Source: Ailurus styani
Taxonomy: Eukaryota; Chordata; Mammalia; Carnivora; Ailuridae
Direction: 5' to 3'
Assembly (NCBI GenBank): GCA_002007465.1
Contig: LNAC01000008.1
Span: 6,947,487 to 7,011,486 of the forward strand
DNA: 64,000 nt
Part shown: positions 24,075 through 35,335 of the stretch, in pieces
Position numbering within the stretch: position 1 is the first letter of the stretch
Layout of the letters: every line of letters starts with the position of its first letter
Translations under genes and position numbers: made by a program
Notes under the pieces: model-generated
Told to the model about the DNA's origin: nothing
The model's database searches: none
The model's input: only the letters and a program-made list of their open reading frames with translations

Positions 24075-25185
24075 AAAATAAAACATCGTACAATTCAGTA
24101 ATAAAAAAAATCCAATACAAAAATACTCAAAAGATTCGGCCAGACTTTTCACCAATGAAGATATATAAATAAATGGCCGGCAAGCACATGAAAAGATACT
24201 AAGCATCTTTAGTCATCAGGGAAATGCAAAGTAAAACCACAGCGATACACAACAGCACAGCGATTAGAAGGGCTAAAACAAACAAGCAAATCAACAACCA
24301 ACACTGATAACACCAAGTGCTGATAAGAGTGCGGAGCCTCCAGAACTCTAACCCATTGCTGGTGGGGATACAAAGTGGTGCAGCCTCTCTGGAAAACAGC
24401 ATGTCAGCATCTTTTTAAGATAAACATTAATTGGGGCGCCTGGGTGGCTCAGATGGTTAAGCATCTGCCTTTGACTCAGGTCATGATCCCAGGGTCCTGG
24501 GATCAAGCCTCACATCGGGCTCCCTGCTCAGCAGGGAGCCTGCTTCTCCCTCTCTCCCTGCCTCTCTCCCTGCTTATGCTCTCTATCTCTCTTTCTCTCA
24601 AATGAATAAATGAAATCTTAAAAAAAACAAAACATGTGAATTGACTATATGACCAGCCGTTCCACTCCTCAATGTTTACCTAACTGAAATGAAAACCTAT
24701 GTCCACACAAAGATGTGTGCGTGAATGTTCACAGCAGCTTTATTCATAATCGTCCCAAACTGGAAGCAACCAAATATTCAGCTGGTGACTGGATGAACAA
24801 ACTGCAGAGAACACATTCAATGGAATACTAGTCGGCAATAAAAAGGAACAAGAGAGAGATACATGGAACAACACAGATGGATCTCAAAAACAGTACATGA
24901 AAGTGGAAAAAAAAAAAAAGCCAAACACAGAAAACTGTATGTGAGAGCATTTATGTGAAGTTCTAGAAAAGACAAAATTCTGACAGAGCGACCCAGTGGT
25001 TGCTTGAGGTTGGTGGGAGGAAGGGAGCGAGGACACAGAGGCTCAGGGATTTCTTAGGGTGAAACAGTGGTTCTCGTCTAGATCGTGATGTTAATTACAT
25101 GATCGCATACACTTGCTTCAACTCATCCAACTGTATGCTGTAAATGCGTGAACTTTACTAGACGGAGATAATACATGAATACAGA
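24075..25185 (+). mobile_element. old L1 3' end (L1MA/L1MB-like), 5'-truncated
   Basis: Contains the end of ORF2 and the 3' UTR: 'aatggccggcaagcacatga', 'gtcatcagggaaatgcaaag', 'ttgctggtggggatacaaag', 'cagcagctttattcataatc', 'caatggaatactagtcggca', 'aaaaaggaacaagagagaga'. The reading frame is destroyed. A SINEC sits inside at 24433-24631. The 3' end near 25185 is approximate. Confidence 0.85.
24433..24631 (+). mobile_element. SINEC (CAN SINE) nested in the old L1
   Basis: 'ggggcgcctgggtggctcag' head, 'aggtcatgatcccagggtcc', 'gggctccctgctcagcaggg', CT-rich body, 'caaatgaataaatgaaatct' and A-rich tail. L1 sequence continues on both sides, so the SINE is younger than the L1. Confidence 0.95.
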
Positions 25186-26248
25186 AATAAGCATTATGTG
25201 ATAGCCTTGGGGAGACAGAGCATTCTGATGAACAGGACTGGGGTGCCAGGGCCGGAGAGCTGCTGCAGGGCCTGGCTCCCCTCTGGATGCCTGGAGCCAG
25301 TGATTTCTCCTTCACAGTAAACCCCTCCCATTATAACCCGGATCCTAGTACAGCCAAGCCCCGTTCCAAGAGGAGCTGTTAATATCAGATCTGTAGGGTT
25401 TTTTTTCCATTGGACAAATTTAGTGCTTTTTATTGTCATATTGATTTTTATTTTATTTTCATTTTATTGATTTTATTACAGCTGCAAAGGGAGGTGAGGA
25501 TAGGTATTATCATATATCAAATAGCAAAACAGGAGTGGTAACGGCAAAGCTAAAGGAGAAAGCGTATGTGAAGTGGACAGTTCACAGACGACAATGACAA
25601 ATGACATCGGCTGTAGTGTTACGTGCCTGTTGTGGTTGTGGTCAGCATCGCAGCGTGAGTCCGGGCTTCTGGAAGCAGCACAGATCGCTGGGAACAGGAT
25701 CAGAGCACTGGCTCCCCAGCCCTTCCACCCCCCTGACTTCCCTTCATAACAGGCATTTTAGGAGACCCTTTTTGCTATCCTGAATTTAATAATCTACCCA
25801 TACACACGATTTTTAAAAAAATGAACACAATGCCTAATTGCAGAAGAAGGAGGAGGAAGAGGAGGAGGAGGAGATGCCGAAGGAGAGGAGTGTATGCTAA
25901 AACAGCATTCATTTCAACGCGCTTGCATGCTTGAGCACGATTCCGCCAGAAAGCACCGTTGACACAGACACGCATGTTTCTGCTCTGAAATGCAAACTGG
26001 GAAAGGTGAGTTGAATTAGCAACTCGAATACCACCAGTGGCAGTGCTAGTGGTGACATGATTTTCCCAGATGGCGAACAGCTCTTGGAAAAGTTCCAAAC
26101 AAGACAGTATCAGTCAGGGTTCCAGACGGTAAAAGCCAGCAAAGGCAAAATAAGATCCTTGCTGGAGAGCTCAGGACAGATGAGATTTGCAAAGGTGAGG
26201 GCAGGGTGTAGGGGCCTGTGAGGCTGGTCTCTTAGCCTGGGGCTAGGG

Positions 26249-26250
<2 letters not shown>
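25186..26250. other. mostly unique sequence, with a GGA-rich tract
   Basis: A purine tract of gga/gag units lies at about 25845-25872. From about 26105, 'agtatcagtcagggttccag' resembles the complement of an LTR end. Nothing coding is supported. Confidence 0.4.

Positions 26251-26308
<58 letters not shown>
26251..26308. repeat. (GT)29 microsatellite
   Basis: About 29 uninterrupted GT dinucleotides. This is a long perfect tract that is likely length-polymorphic. Confidence 0.95.
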
Positions 26309-26309
<1 letters not shown>

Positions 26310-27212
26310 GGTTCCTGTATCCTCTTCCCAGGATCTGAATCTATCCTGAAGAGGGCCCAGAGACACCATTTCACCCCTTTGGGACCAGGAGTGAGAAAAA
26401 TGGAGAATGGATAACCGCGGTCCGGCTTTTTCCCTTTGTCCACAGCAGGTTTCTAACAGAGCTGTTTTCTTGTAAAAAAAACATGTGGCATAAAGAGAGC
26501 TTAAATGATTTAAAACGCGCAGGTGGGTGGGGAAGAACTGTAACAGGCTATCATAAATTGTTCAAAGTAGCCTCCGAAATCCCTTCTGCCTCCAGCTGCT
26601 CGGTTTCAAATCAGACTTCCTGTTTCCCCCATCTAGGGCAGCGTGGGGACCCTCCCAGGCCCAGACCTCATTCAGATCCCTACCCCCCTGCCCCACCTTG
26701 CCCTTGCTCTCTTCCTCCAGGCTGAATTGCTGCGTTTCAGTTAGTCCCGGGCAAGGTGAGCTGCAGGTGAGTCGAGATGCAAAGAGGCGGATGCCTAGAA
26801 CAGCTGAGGGGAGCAGGGACATCCGTGAGGCTCCCCCGCAGCCCAGCCGGAGTGGCTGCAAGTCATCAAGGGCCGGACGTTGGTATCTAAAGGGGTGCAA
26901 GGCCAGCGGTGTGTGGATTTCTTGCCCCTCCCGGTAAGCCCATGTGTCCGCTGCAGCCTTTCACAGAAAGAGTCAGCAATTCATTCCAGTACCTTCTATA
27001 TGCCAGACACTGCCCCAGGTGCTAGGGACCCCAAGACAAACGGGGCGAGTCTGCACCTCTTAGGCACTCACAGTCTGGTTGGAGAATTTGGAAAACCCAG
27101 AACCAGGGGATACAGAGACGCTCTGGGAACACAGGGGAAAATAGCTCCCTCTGCACACTGTTTTCTAAAACAGAAAATTACTTTCTATTTACTTCCCATT
27201 GAAGAATTTTTT
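26309..27212. other. unique sequence, weak L2/MIR-like trace
   Basis: 'ccagtaccttctatatgcca' and 'gacactgccccaggtgctag' at about 26985-27025 resemble an ancient L2/MIR-type repeat. No gene is supported. Confidence 0.4.
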
Positions 27213-27226
27213 AAAAATATCAACCT

Positions 27227-27340
27227 CGGGGTGCCTGGCTGGCTCAGTCGGTAGAGCACGCGACACTTGATCTTGGGGTTGTGAGTTCAAGCCTCGGGTT
27301 TTGGGTGTAGAGATTACTTAAAAATAAAACCTTAAAAAAA
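27227..27340 (+). mobile_element. short tRNA-derived SINE (older SINEC-type)
   Basis: 'ggggtgcctggctggctcag', 'tcggtagagcacgcgacact', 'tggggttgtgagttcaagcc' (B-box-like), 'gtgtagagattacttaaaaa'. It lacks the CT-rich body of the longer SINECs. Target-site duplication 'atcaacct' at 27219-27226 and 27341-27348. Confidence 0.9.
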
Positions 27341-27348
27341 ATCAACCT

Positions 27349-28443
27349 GATGGGACAGCAAGGTATCGGTCTGCCCAGGTGTCCTCCTGCCCCAGGCCAG
27401 CCTGGACTGGGCTTTCTTTGGAGGCATGAGTCTGCTTTGGCACCCATCCCGGCCCCCACCCTCAGCAGTCTTCAGAGGTGCAACCCTCTAAGCCACGTAT
27501 CTCAGCCTGACCTGATCCTGGGGGCGTGGGGCATTTGTAGATCTGGCCGCAGTGAACCAGGGAGCACGTCTGTAGTTCAGCCAAGGGAAAATCAAGAGGC
27601 AGATCCAAGCAGGCCTGGACTCACCAGGCGCAGATGGAGAGAGAGGGATGAAGTGGGAGGTAGGGAGGGACGCAAGGTCGGGTTGAGCACTGAGCGTTAT
27701 CCTGGTGGCTTAGTACAGGGTCCCCGTGGTCACAGGAGGGAACATGTTCTGAGGCTTATTGGGATCACCTGGGGGTGGACATTTGCAAAGGTGGCATGCA
27801 CCCAACCTTTGCTGTGGGCCTCCTCGGTGCCAGGCACTGTGCCAGACGCTGTCTCTGTGCCATAGATCTTGCTCGGCTCAGCAGGTCATAGGTTCCAGCC
27901 TCCGTCCCACAGAGAGAGCAGCTGTGAGTGAGCTCTGAGGTGGCTTTTCATTTTACAACTTGATAAGGACGACAACATGACATAGAACGATTCTTCTTCA
28001 TCTAGCTAAAAATCCCTACAGACAAGAAATAATGGACAAAATTCTACGAAAGAGAAACCCAGGGGGCTAATGAGCACGTGGAAGTCTGCTCAGCTTCCTT
28101 AAACCATTAGGTATGAACACTAAAATTAGATACCCTCATGTTATCATCTATCAAAATATTTTTTAAAGGCAATTCCAGTTTGGTGAAGTTTTGGCAAAAT
28201 GGGCAGGCTCGGACATGGCTGGCTGATGTCAGCATCAATCAGCTGGGACATCCTGTCAATGTGTGTCAGAAATACTGTGCATCATACTGGTCTAGTAATT
28301 CCATTTTGGAGGAGGGTGAGGATTTGTGCTCAAGCATGTTTATCATATATGTAGAGGACACAAACTGGAAAGTACCCGAATGTCCAACAAGAAAACAAAT
28401 AAAATAATGGATCTCTCTGTCTCTTGTCTCTGTCTTTGTCTCA

Positions 28444-28448
<5 letters not shown>
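27349..28448. other. mostly unique sequence
   Basis: The 171-codon frame at 27350-27865 has no recognisable domain and begins inside GC-rich unique DNA. 'gtgggcctcctcggtgccag' at about 27810 is MIR-like. 'acccgaatgtccaacaagaa' at about 28375 resembles an old LINE fragment. Confidence 0.4.

Positions 28449-28519
<71 letters not shown>
28449..28519. repeat. compound (TC)18(AC)17 microsatellite
   Basis: About 18 TC units switch directly to about 17 AC units. The apparent open frames across it are pure repeat translation (Ser-Leu, Thr-His). Confidence 0.95.
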
Positions 28520-28520
<1 letters not shown>

Positions 28521-29899
28521 TACCAAGCAGAGAGACTGTGAGCTTAATTTTGTTTTTAAATGTAACATTTATGTCATTTTTTTCTTGTTCCCACTTTATA
28601 TACATCCAGAGAACAAAGGACTGGTAAGAAATGCACCAAAATATTTGGGGATGGTAGGAATAGCTCTACTTTAAAAAAAATTTTTTTTCTGCAGTGAATT
28701 TGAATTCGTTTTATCACAAGAAAGAAAATTATTTTAAAAATATCCATGAAATATTCTTGCCAAAAATGGATCTAATTGAGACTTGAGCCCTAACTCCCAC
28801 TTGGCAAGAAAGAGAGAAACAAGTAAAATGACATCGGGAAGAAACAATTTGACAAACTCCAGAAGGTAGAACATTCTATGAGCAATCATCTTCTCTGAAA
28901 GTCAACGTTATCAGCGACTGAAAAATCGGGGGACTCATTCTATATCAACGAAAACAAACAGGCACAGCAACCCAACACCATGCTCAAATCTGGACTGGGC
29001 GCTGACTCAGAATGAGGTCTACATGGTAGGTTCACTTGGGGAAAGTAAAACAGGGGTTTGTGTTTTGATTTTCCCTTGGCCAAACCACAGACGTGCTGCT
29101 GGCCAGTTGGCAGCTGCCCGATTTGCAAGAGCCCCACCTGCAGAATCCCATCAGACTCTCAGAGAAACCATCACAGTTTGTACCTAACCAATGAGGAATT
29201 CTGCACAACTCCAACGTAGCACATTCTTCTCCTTTTTACATAAAATGCCCATCAGAAAACTCTCCAAAGCCAGTTCAGATAACTAAACTTTCAGTGGGTA
29301 CCACTTAGGAAATGGGAGATTCTTGGCTGACTGCACAGTTATTTCTCCTGTGACTCCCACCCAGCGGGGACCAGGTAAGGCACTGAAGATGGGCTGGAGG
29401 GTGACCAAGCAGACGCCCAGCCCTGACCCCTAGCCCCTCCGACATCACCCTGGTCTACCCTGAGCCCAGGGGAAGGTGGGGGGTGAGGATGTCTACTCCT
29501 GATAACAAAAGGTAAGAAACTCTTGGTCAAGAGCCCAGAATTTCTCAACAAATGGCTAATTTCACCTCAGTAGATTCTGTTATTTGGTTCAAAAGCTTCC
29601 ACTTAAGGGTACAAAGGGTCCATTTAAGGGACAAAAATATCTAACTGCTAATAATTGTCCCTGAAATTTATACAGCAGCCAACAATTTACAGAATTCTTT
29701 TACATATCACATTTAAAAGACTTCAAATCTCCCAAGTGGGGAGCTGTTCCTTTTGATCCTGGAGTGTGTTCTGCTGATGAGAATTTTCTCTAGTTTCTGT
29801 TTTCCTCTTTGGCACCGGGGTGGGGGTGAGTGGGGGGCCCACAAGTCTATGTGGAGGGGGAAGTAGGGAATTGTTATCTTGTTTTATTTTTCTTCTTTT
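28520..29899. other. unique non-coding sequence
   Basis: AT-rich to average sequence. No repeat or gene is recognised. Confidence 0.4.
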
Positions 29900-30092
29900 T
29901 TTCAAATATTTTATTTATTTATTTGACAGAGAGAGAGAGACTACAAGTAGGCAGAGAGGCAGGCAGAGAGAGAGGAGGAAGGAGGCTCCCTGTTGAGCAG
30001 GGAGCCTGATGCGGGGTTCGATCCCAGGACCCTGAGATCATGACCTGAGCCCAAGGCAGAGGCTTTAACCCACTGAGCCACCCAGGCGCCCC
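29900..30092 (-). mobile_element. SINEC (CAN SINE), reverse orientation
   Basis: T-rich start, 'ttttatttatttatttgaca', 'aggcagagaggcaggcagag', 'ctccctgttgagcagggagc', 'ggttcgatcccaggaccctg', 'gagccacccaggcgcccc'. The target-site duplication is unclear because of the T-rich target. Confidence 0.95.
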
Positions 30093-30487
30093 TCATTTTA
30101 TAGACTTTATAAAACATAAGTATACAATATATAATGTAAAATATGTATTTATGTAGAATGCTATGCATTTACGTTCTTATAAGATATAAATGTGAAATAC
30201 AGGAGATAGATAATCAGAGAGATGCCGACTAGCAACTCCTAGCAAAATACCACCTAGAGAGCCCACAGAGCCAGCAAAGCTCAGCTCGACGCTTTCTCCT
30301 GCTACAGAGGCACTGACCCACAGCATGAAGGCCAAGGGTGTCATGTTTATGGGATTTGGGGGTCTGGTTTTAAGGTAGGTCTTCAATTGTGAGGGGCTGG
30401 TTGCAGTTGAACTGAGTTTTGTATATATTATTTGAGGGTTGGGGAACAGAGAAAGGAAGGTTTTGAAGTTTAAGTGTAAACAGTTGT
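30093..30487. other. unique non-coding sequence
   Basis: AT-rich at its start. No repeat or gene is recognised. Confidence 0.4.
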
Positions 30488-30698
30488 GGGGCGCCTGGGT
30501 GTCTCAGTCAGTTGAGTGGCTGACTCTTGATTTCAGCTCAGGTCATGATCTTGGGTGGTAAAATCGAGCCCCATGGTGGACTCCACGCTCAGCAGTGAGT
30601 CTGCTTGAGAATCTCTCCCTCTGCCTCTCTTTCCCACCCCGACTTGTGCTCTCTCTCTCTCTCAAATAAATAAATCATTGAAATCTTAAAAAAAAAAA
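30488..30698 (+). mobile_element. SINEC (CAN SINE), first of a head-to-tail pair
   Basis: 'ggggcgcctgggtgtctcag', 'tcagctcaggtcatgatctt', 'acgctcagcagtgagtctgc', CT-rich body, 'caaataaataaatcattgaa', A tail. A second SINE starts 8 bases downstream. Confidence 0.95.
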
Positions 30699-30705
30699 GT
30701 CAATA

Positions 30706-30926
30706 GGGGTGCTTCTGTGGCTCAGTCATTAAGCATCTATCTGCCTTTGGCTCAGGTCACAATCCCAGGGTCCTGGGATCAAGCCCCGCATTGGGCTCCT
30801 TGCTCAGCGGGAAGCCTGCTTGTCCCTCTCCCACTCCCCCTACTTGCGTTCCCTCTCTCTCTCTCTCTGTCAAATAAATAAATAAAATCTTTTAAAAATA
30901 AAATAAGATAAAATAAAATAAAATAG
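30706..30926 (+). mobile_element. SINEC (CAN SINE), second of the pair
   Basis: 'ggggtgcttctgtggctcag', 'ggctcaggtcacaatcccag', CT-rich body, AAATAAATAAATAAAATC, then an expanded 'aaaataaaataagataaaat' tail, a small simple repeat grown from the poly-A. It differs from the upstream copy at many positions, so the pair arose by separate insertions rather than by duplication. Confidence 0.95.
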
Positions 30927-31390
30927 TGTTTGATAAGCCCAGCTGAGGGACCTACTGTCTTGAGAAAGGGGCTATTTACCCTGGTGAAGTCTAGTAGGGT
31001 AATAAACACAAGTTCAGATGAAAGACTCTTCAGAAAGCTCATGAGGCAAATAATAAAGTTATTTGTAACTTCATCTTCCTGGGCAGGAATTTCCTGCAGA
31101 AAGTGGAGGGCTGCTCTTTATAGACACAGTCTTAGAACTTAATCCTATTAAGCTGTGGGGCTGCAGGTGGCTTCCTGCTCTAAGAGTAGTGACTTGCCCA
31201 AGGTCTGCTGGAAGCTGACCTCGGTCTTCAGATTCAAGTTGAGCTCACCTTGCTCAGACCTTGCCAGAAAACCCCTCCAGTGGAGTTCCAGCAGCCCCTG
31301 CACCAATGCCCTCTCACGACCATGGTGAACCCATGACAGGCATTGGAGTGAGGGCACGGGGCAGAGTGGCAGGGGAGGGGGCTCCCGGCC
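30927..31390. other. unique non-coding sequence
   Basis: No repeat or gene is recognised until the LTR-like end at about 31395. Confidence 0.35.
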
Positions 31391-31394
31391 CTGG

Positions 31395-31520
31395 AGGGGC
31401 AAGGGAGGATTTTTCCCTGGGACCATCAGAGGGAACGTGGGACACCTTGATTTTGGATGTCCAGCCTCCAGAACCAGGAGAGAATAGATTTCTGTTGTTT
31501 TGAGCTCCCCCCTTCAGCCC
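31395..31520 (+). mobile_element. MLT1-like LTR 3' fragment
   Basis: 'gacaccttgattttggatgt', 'ccagcctccagaaccaggag' and 'agaatagatttctgttgttt' match the terminal part of old MLT1-type LTRs. The 5' part is not recognised. Confidence 0.6.
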
Positions 31521-32404
31521 CATTCTGCCAAATGCAGGGCACACCCTGTACTCAGCGCCTCTGAATGGGAAACACGTGCCCTGGAGTGAGATGTGCCGCC
31601 TCCCCAGGGCTCTGAGGAGGTGGGGGAGTCTGACGAGGCCTGAGGGTCCGTGTCCCTGTCACAGCTTTTCTGGCAGTCCGGCCACTTGGCCAACATTCAG
31701 GGACAGAACATTAAAAAAAAAAAAAAAAAAAATCCCAGCCAATCAATTCTGGAAAAGCTTCAAAATGCAACACCACTCCCCACTGAGTCCTCCGATTCTC
31801 CCCTCCCCAGGGGACAGCCCGATCCCCCATGAGGGCTGCACAGGAAAGGGCCAGAAGGTGTGGAAGGGCAGGGTTCAGAGTGCTCCCCATGGCGCGTGGG
31901 TGGGCGTGGCCACCGGGACTGGCCTTCTCCCGAGGACAGGAGCACTTGGAAATCTGGGTCGCTTCGGAAGCCTCCCCACAGGAACGGCCAGCTGTTCCAG
32001 AGGAGGCCAGCCCTGTGCTCTGAGTTCACCCGCCGGCCTGAAAATAGCTTGGTCCTTTTCCCAGGGAGAAACAAGGTTCAGCAATAACGAGTTTGGCAAA
32101 GGATGACCGGGATCACTGCGGTGACTCCTGCTGGCAATCCAGAGACAGAGGACAAGGACGAGAGGTCCTGCCCTCCAGGGAGCCGTGGGGCAGAGAGAGC
32201 GAGGCATTGAACGCTTGAGTTTCCCAAGTGGGTCCTTCCATATCCCTTCCCCACCTCTTGTCGATGAGAAGCCTGAGGTTGGGGAGGCTGATTTGCCCCG
32301 GCACCCGGCTTGGGATTTGTAGGCAGAACATGGGCTTAGAGGCCCACCCAGGTCTGGGTGAGGAGAGCAGACGCAAGAGACACTGGGTTCGTGTGTTTTG
32401 CGTG
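31521..32404. other. unique GC-rich sequence
   Basis: An A-run lies at about 31712-31730. Overlapping frames of up to 176 codons on both strands show no domain. No gene is supported. Confidence 0.4.
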
Positions 32405-32550
32405 TGCTTAAATTTAGGAATAATTTTCATGTCATAGAATTGATCCTTTGAAGTTTACAGTTTTATGACCGTTTTGACAGATGACTCTAATAGTGTGACC
32501 ATAACCACAATCAAGATCTAGAAAGTTCTATCCCCAAGAAATTGTCTTGA
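32405..32550 (-). mobile_element. L1 3'-UTR fragment, antisense
   Basis: 'aatttaggaataattttcat', 'tttgacagatgactctaata', 'gtgtgaccataaccacaatc' and 'aagatctagaaagttctatc' resemble the antisense of an old L1M-type 3' UTR. Confidence 0.55.
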
Positions 32551-33759
32551 GAGACACTTTTGGATGCAGTTCCAGAGGCATGATTGGGGGCAGAGGTTCC
32601 AAAACCTTACCCCACCCCCCCACCCCCAAATTCTCTGCCCCTCTGCAAGTCCTGTGTTGAAGGCACCTGTTTCTGGCCCTGGCAACTTCCCTAATAGTTG
32701 GAAGTAATTATTCCCCAACAGCCCCTCTCTGCCTTGTTAGAGCGTCTGTTGAAAAAGCCAGGTTGCTAATATCACTTCTCTTGCTTCCGAGTTCAATTTT
32801 CTGGACCCAGACAACACCCACAGTCAATACCTCCCACGGTGGCTAGAGCCACTTCTGGTGGCAGAAAAACATTCACCTGCTACCCAGAGCAATTACAAGT
32901 GCTTCCCTCACACAGCTGTTCCCGGCTCCTGAGAAAACATTTAATTGGTTTGGAGGTCGCAGGATCCTCTTCCAATTAGGCTACTATCACGCAGCTGCCA
33001 TCTGCACCGGGGAATGTCCAGACTGGGCTTCTTCGTAGGACCCACGGTCGTCCACTCTTGGAAACAGCGATAGTCCTGCAGCCGTTGTCTGGCTCCTTTC
33101 AAAAGACAGACTGTTCTGTAGGCTGGAGCTCATCTTTGTCTCCAGGTCAATTATTTGGGAATCAGGATGAAACGGGCAGAATCAGAATTTTCAGCGTCTT
33201 CCCCTTTTCTGGAGCAGCCACCATAAGGACGGAACAGGGTCGCTGGGACAGCAAAGGGCCAGGGAGAGCTGATCTTCCAGACTTAATGAGAAGGAGAGCG
33301 GCCCACTTGGGGGCCCATCAGCATGGTTCCCAGGCCTGGGAGGGGACTCCGTGACCGGCTAAGTGGCAGGAACACCATGAACAGAGAACGGTATGCGTGT
33401 GGACGTTGCATTTAACAAAATGTTCCCATTAGGGAGGACTTCGGAGAAAGTGGAGAGGGTTGGGATTGGGCTTTGATCACAGGGGAGGTCAGCGAAATGC
33501 CCACTCACAAGGATCCTCCAACACAAAGCGCTCCTGTCGGTGTCTGATGTCTGCTGTGTTCCCCGAGCCCCCGGCAATGGAAGATCTCCGTGCTCCCCTC
33601 GGCCCTGGAATGACTTCGGTTACAGCAAAGCCTCCCAGACAGACCGGGACTGGGCATCTTCAAAGGGAGCTCAGCCGCCGAACCTGCAGCGGAGAGGGCT
33701 CTTCTGGACACCTGCTCACTCCCAGCACACTTGGTTTTTTCTTTTCTATTCTGGTCGGC
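32551..33759. other. unique sequence, possibly containing conserved blocks
   Basis: 32870-33010 carries 'agagcaattacaagtgcttc', 'catttaattggtttggaggt' and 'tcttccaattaggctactat', a cluster of ATTA/CCAAT-like words in unique DNA. No gene is supported. Confidence 0.35.
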
Positions 33760-33958
33760 TTTTTTTTTTTTTTTTAAGATTTTATTTATTTATTTGCCGG
33801 AGAGAGAGAGAGAGAACACAAGCAGGGGGAGGAGCAGAGGCAGAGGGAGAAGCAGGCTCCCCGCTGAGCAGAGAACCCGATGCAGGGCTCCATCCCAGGA
33901 CCCCGGGATCGTGACTTGAGCTGAAGACACTTAACCAACTGAGCCACCCAGGTGTCCA
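33760..33958 (-). mobile_element. SINEC (CAN SINE), reverse orientation
   Basis: Starts with a run of 15 T, then 'aagattttatttatttattt', a GA-rich body with 'aagcagggggaggagcagag', 'ctccccgctgagcagagaac', 'actgagccacccaggtgtcc'. Confidence 0.95.
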
Positions 33959-33974
33959 CCCTCCTTTTTTTTTT

Positions 33975-34660
33975 TTTTTAACACTTTGTTTCTAGAGCAG
34001 TTTTAGATTGACAGTGAAGTTAAAAGGAAGGTACAGAGATTTCCCATTTGCCCGCCCCCCTCCACCTCCATGCACAGCATCCTTAGCAACACCCCCCACC
34101 AGAGCGCTACACTCATTAGGACCAATGAACCTATAGAGACACCTCACTATGCCCTGAAGTGCACAGTTTTCAGTAGGGCTTGCTCTAGGTGTTGGGCTTA
34201 CTGAGGGTTTGGACCAATGTGAAACGACATGTATCCGTCATTACAGTCTCATACAGAGAAATGTCACTGCCCTAAAAATCCCATGCACTCCCTGTTCACC
34301 CCTCCTCCCCCGACCCCTGGCAACCACTGATTTGACTGTCTCCGCAGTTTTGCCTTTTGCTGAATGTCATGTAGTTGGACTCATGCAGAGTTCAGCCTTT
34401 TCAGATCGGCTTCTTTTGCTTAGTAAAATGCATGTGCGTTTCCTCTGTGTCTTTTCATAGCTTGCTAGCTCATGTTCTTTTAGCACTGGATACTCTTGCC
34501 TTGTCTGGATGGACGGCCGTTTATTTATCCAGTCACCTCCTGAAGGACATCTTGGTTGCTTTCAGGCTTTAGCAATTATGAATAGAGCTGCAGTAAAAAC
34601 ATCGGCATGCAGGTTTCTGTAGGGAACAACATACTTGTTTTTTACCACAGCGTGCTCTTT
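33975..34660 (-). mobile_element. old L1 3' UTR/ORF2 end, antisense
   Basis: 'agcagttttagattgacagt', 'aaggtacagagatttcccat', 'acatgtatccgtcattacag', 'cccctggcaaccactgattt', 'cttttcatagcttgctagct', 'atcttggttgctttcaggct', 'gcaattatgaatagagctgc'. The series is collinear with the antisense 3' end of old mammalian L1 elements. Confidence 0.75.
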
Positions 34661-34861
34661 GTCCACATCTTCCAGGGAGACAAGTAGCGCCCCGGTGACA
34701 GCCAGGTCCCCTCCTCGGTCTCTTGGAGTCTCTGCTCTGTCTCCTCTACCCACTGTAAGCCCCATCCCACCCAAGCCTGCACGCTGTTCAACGGCTCAGA
34801 TGACACCGTGTCCACAAAGCTGTCCCCAAGTGCCCCACTAGGAAGCAATGTCTCTTTTTCT

Positions 34862-35335
34862 TGCTCCCTTTTAAATAGCCTTCTAATTTGAGAGTCATTT
34901 TAGATTCACAGGGAAGTTCAAAGATAGTAGTGCGAGCTCCCATAGACGCCATACCCCGCGTCCGCTATGCTAACTATCTTCTGTTGCCATGGTGCATTTG
35001 TCAAAACTAAGAAATTAATTGGTATGCGAAACCTCACTCACTATTCTGTTTTTGTTAGTTTTCCCCTAATGTCCTTTTCTGTCCCGGGACCCCCTCCCGG
35101 GTACCACGTTACATTCAGTTGTCATTTCTCCATAGTCTCCTCTGATCCACGACAATTCCTCAGTCTTTCCTTGATTTTGATGATCTCGGCAGTTTGGACA
35201 ATTACTGGTCAGGTGTTTGGAAGAGAGCCCCATAGATTGGGATTGTCGGATGTCTTCTTCCTCGTGCTCAGAGGGGGCTATGGGATTCTGAGAGAAAGGG
35301 CATGGGGGTGAGGTGTCCCCCATCCTCACCATCAC
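34862..35335 (-). mobile_element. second old L1 3'-UTR segment, antisense
   Basis: 'ttagattcacagggaagttc', 'tgccatggtgcatttgtcaa', 'aactaagaaattaattggta', 'tttcccctaatgtccttttc', 'catagtctcctctgatccac', 'tcagtctttccttgattttg' and 'attactggtcaggtgtttgg' are collinear with another L1M/L1ME-type 3' UTR in the same orientation as the upstream piece. The 188-codon reverse frame at 35066-35632 overlaps it and is not a gene. Confidence 0.7.

Noticed and set aside
27227..27340. Functional tRNA gene
   Set aside because: The tRNA-like head has degenerate A and B boxes, an A-rich tail and a target-site duplication, so it is a SINE.
27350..27865. 171-codon forward open frame
   Set aside because: Begins just after a SINE tail, shows no domain or splice context, and lies in GC-rich DNA where stops are rare.
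28424..28520. Ser/Leu- and Thr/His-rich peptide frames
   Set aside because: Translation of the TC/AC microsatellite only.
31576..32106. 176-codon forward open frame
   Set aside because: Contains a poly-lysine run from an A-tract and overlaps unrelated frames on both strands. No domain is seen.
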